Positions 6,211 through 7,435 of a stretch of DNA of 7,435 nt are shown here, piece by piece. The position numbers and the translations under genes were made by a program. Under the pieces are notes generated by a model. That model did no database searches. It was given only the letters and a program-made list of their open reading frames with translations, and had not been told where the DNA came from. Each line of letters opens with the position of its first letter. Within the stretch, counting starts at the first letter, position 1. The stretch covers positions 1-7,435 of the forward strand of contig JBOGEB010000201.1 of assembly GCA_050743125.1 (NCBI GenBank), written 5' to 3'. The DNA comes from JBOGEB01 sp050743125. GTDB lineage: Bacteria > Actinomycetota > Nitriliruptoria > Euzebyales > Egibacteraceae.

Positions 6211-7281
6211 TCAGCGGTGAAACGGTTCGAGCTGGAAGCCCTTCCAGTCGGGATCGAAACGCATCTCCGCTACGGGCTCACCATGCTCGCTGACCTCCAC
6301 GATGCGCTGCCAGCCGCCGTCCAGAACAAGGAAGCTTCCGAGCTGCGTCGGCCAGGCGTCAGCGAGCCAACTGCCCTCGACGGCGACGACGTCTCTGAGT
6401 CTGAACTCCCGGTCATAGTGCACCAGCCGGCACCCTCGCGTATCACACACCACGAAGCCCTCGTCCGTTGAACGAATCGAGTGGCAGTGGTCCAGCCCCG
6501 CGCCGACCACCATCGTCGCCCCCGTCCGCCGGTCGATCCGCACGATCGCCCCTTGGTGGAAGAGGGAGGCGTAGATCAGGCCGCGGTCGTTTGGGTCCTC
6601 CAGTGCTGAGTTGAGATGCGTCGTCTGGAGGAGCGTCGGGTAGTCCCGGTCGCGGTGGTCGGCGTCGAGGTCGATCCAGCGCCGGTTCCCGAGTCGGTCA
6701 TGGGTGAAGCCGTGATCGACCGCCAACCAGGACCACAGCAAATCTCCTTGAGGGGCGAGGAGGAGGAGGCCGTCGAGGCCGGTGTTCGCCACGAGGAGGC
6801 CGTCATGGGCGGCGCGGAGCGTGTGCGGGTCGTTGAGGTACTGATGGCTGAACTCGCGCACGGGCCGCAGCTCTCGGTCGAGCACCAGGATGGCGTTCTT
6901 CCGCCAGAGTGCGACAAAGAGCTGGCCGTTGTGCTGGACGAACCCCGCTGGACCGGGTAGGGGAAGCACTTCGGCGATCTCCTTTGCGTCCCAATCCACG
7001 AGCGCCAGGCAGCCGCCGAGATCGACATGCCGTCCGATCGGCCTATCGGTTCCCAGAACCCCGTCATCGACGAGCCGCGAGTGCCTGGCCCAATGCTCCC
7101 GCATGAGCCCGTACTTCGTCATGACGAACGAGACGGCGAGGAGGATCGTCAGCTCCTTCCTTGCGATGGCTAGAGCCTGCCAGTCCGGAACGGTATCCGC
7201 TTCTCGCGGATTGCCCCTGTCGCCTCCCCTCAATGCGTAAGCCGCGAGCTGCTCCGCGCCTTTGATTCCGCGACGGCGCAT
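6211..7281 (-). CDS. Predicted beta-propeller protein, function unknown
   Basis: This 356-residue protein begins at ATG 7281-7279. The frame extends further upstream, but those codons are antisense-free overlap with the hisG end in another frame and translate to low-complexity Ser/Pro sequence, so the inner ATG is chosen. From about residue 85 the sequence repeats a blade-like pattern of short strands ending in polar turns, for example GQLFVALWRKNAILVLDREL, DGLLVANTGLDGLLLL, GLIYASLFHQGAIVRIDRRT, EGFVVCDTRGCRLVHYDREF and GSFLVLDGGWQRIVEVSE. This resembles NHL/SMP-30 or arylsulfotransferase-type propellers. Histidines recur at equivalent places: NDPHTL (150-154), TTHLNSA (220-226) and DHCHSIR (264-270), suggesting a central metal or ligand site. 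The N-terminal roughly 80 residues have no recognisable domain; a hydrophobic stretch at 42-56 is too short and interrupted to call a membrane segment. It lies 28 bases after hisG and 29 before fkbM, so it is probably in one transcript with them. Confidence 0.65.
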   Translation of the reverse strand: MRRRGIKGAEQLAAYALRGGDRGNPREADTVPDWQALAIARKELTILLAVSFVMTKYGLMREHWARHSRLVDDGVLGTDRPIGRHVDLGGCLALVDWDAKEIAEVLPLPGPAGFVQHNGQLFVALWRKNAILVLDRELRPVREFSHQYLNDPHTLRAAHDGLLVANTGLDGLLLLAPQGDLLWSWLAVDHGFTHDRLGNRRWIDLDADHRDRDYPTLLQTTHLNSALEDPNDRGLIYASLFHQGAIVRIDRRTGATMVVGAGLDHCHSIRSTDEGFVVCDTRGCRLVHYDREFRLRDVVAVEGSWLADAWPTQLGSFLVLDGGWQRIVEVSEHGEPVAEMRFDPDWKGFQLEPFHR

Positions 7282-7309
7282 GTCCGGACCACTAGTCCAC
7301 CACGGCGCC

Positions 7310-7435
7310 TCAGGGGAGGAGGGCTTGGGGCTCCAGCGCGACGATGCCGGTGGCGCCGAGGGCGCGGAGATCGCCGAGGCGGGCCCACAGCTGGCCGTTG
7401 CCCACGACGAAATGGACCGCGACAAGGTCCTCGCG
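7310..7435 (-). CDS. hisG: ATP phosphoribosyltransferase, C-terminal end (partial)
   Basis: Reading leftward from the window edge, 41 codons precede a TGA at 7312-7310. They encode REDLVAVHFVVGNGQLWARL then GDLRALGATGIVALEPQALL and a final Pro. The pattern (V-x-FVV strand, LWxxLxxLRALGATGI, hydrophobic strand, LxP end) fits the C-terminal ACT-like regulatory domain or tail of HisG, which joins ATP and PRPP in the first step of histidine synthesis and is feedback-inhibited by histidine through this domain. The catalytic part lies outside the window, so a HisG paralogue from another pathway, such as those in coformycin/pentostatin clusters, cannot be excluded. The assignment rests on one short match. 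Confidence 0.5.
   Translation of the reverse strand, partial: REDLVAVHFVVGNGQLWARLGDLRALGATGIVALEPQALLP

Noticed and set aside
7282..7425. Upstream extension of the propeller reading frame to an ATG near 7425
   Set aside because: The extra 48 residues are low-complexity Ser/Pro/Ala and overlap the hisG-like end, which uses another frame with family-like sequence.

Overview
This is a GC-rich bacterial window with frequent GTG starts and tightly packed genes. It most likely comes from an actinomycete or a related uncultured lineage. The base composition, the HisG and HisE pieces, and an apparent relic of a mycothiol-type cysteine ligase (MshC) point that way. No rRNA, tRNA, transposase, CRISPR array or phage gene is visible, so the taxonomic call is an inference.

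Layout. Left edge, minus strand: the middle part of S-adenosylhomocysteine hydrolase (ahcY), cut at both ends and joined directly to the start of a HisE-like phosphoribosyl-ATP pyrophosphohydrolase that runs off the window. Next, on the plus strand: a phytanoyl-CoA dioxygenase (PhyH) family gene broken by two frameshifts and carrying a perfect 17-bp hairpin; an intact nucleotidyltransferase-fold protein; a 365-bp gap holding an antisense MshC/CysRS-like relic; an intact full-length cysteinyl-tRNA synthetase; and, overlapping it by ATGA, a threonine dehydratase/serine racemase-family PLP enzyme with one frameshift. On the minus strand, convergent with these: an FkbM-family methyltransferase, a predicted beta-propeller protein of unknown function, and at the right edge the last 41 codons of an apparent hisG.

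How the genes may work together. The right-hand minus genes (hisG end, propeller, fkbM) have gaps of about 28 bp and look like one transcript. On the plus strand, cysS and the PLP enzyme are translationally coupled. An Fe/2-oxoglutarate oxygenase, an FkbM O-methyltransferase, a PLP amino-acid enzyme and a CysRS side by side is compatible with accessory or specialised metabolism, but no scaffold-building enzyme is visible, so no product or pathway can be claimed. 

Integrity. The three single-base frameshifts all lie in G or C runs, and restoring one base in each gives family-like protein. They could be sequencing or assembly errors or true mutations. The ahcY-hisE junction and the MshC-like relic cannot be explained by single-base errors and are the better evidence that this is a rearranged region, or else a chimeric assembly.
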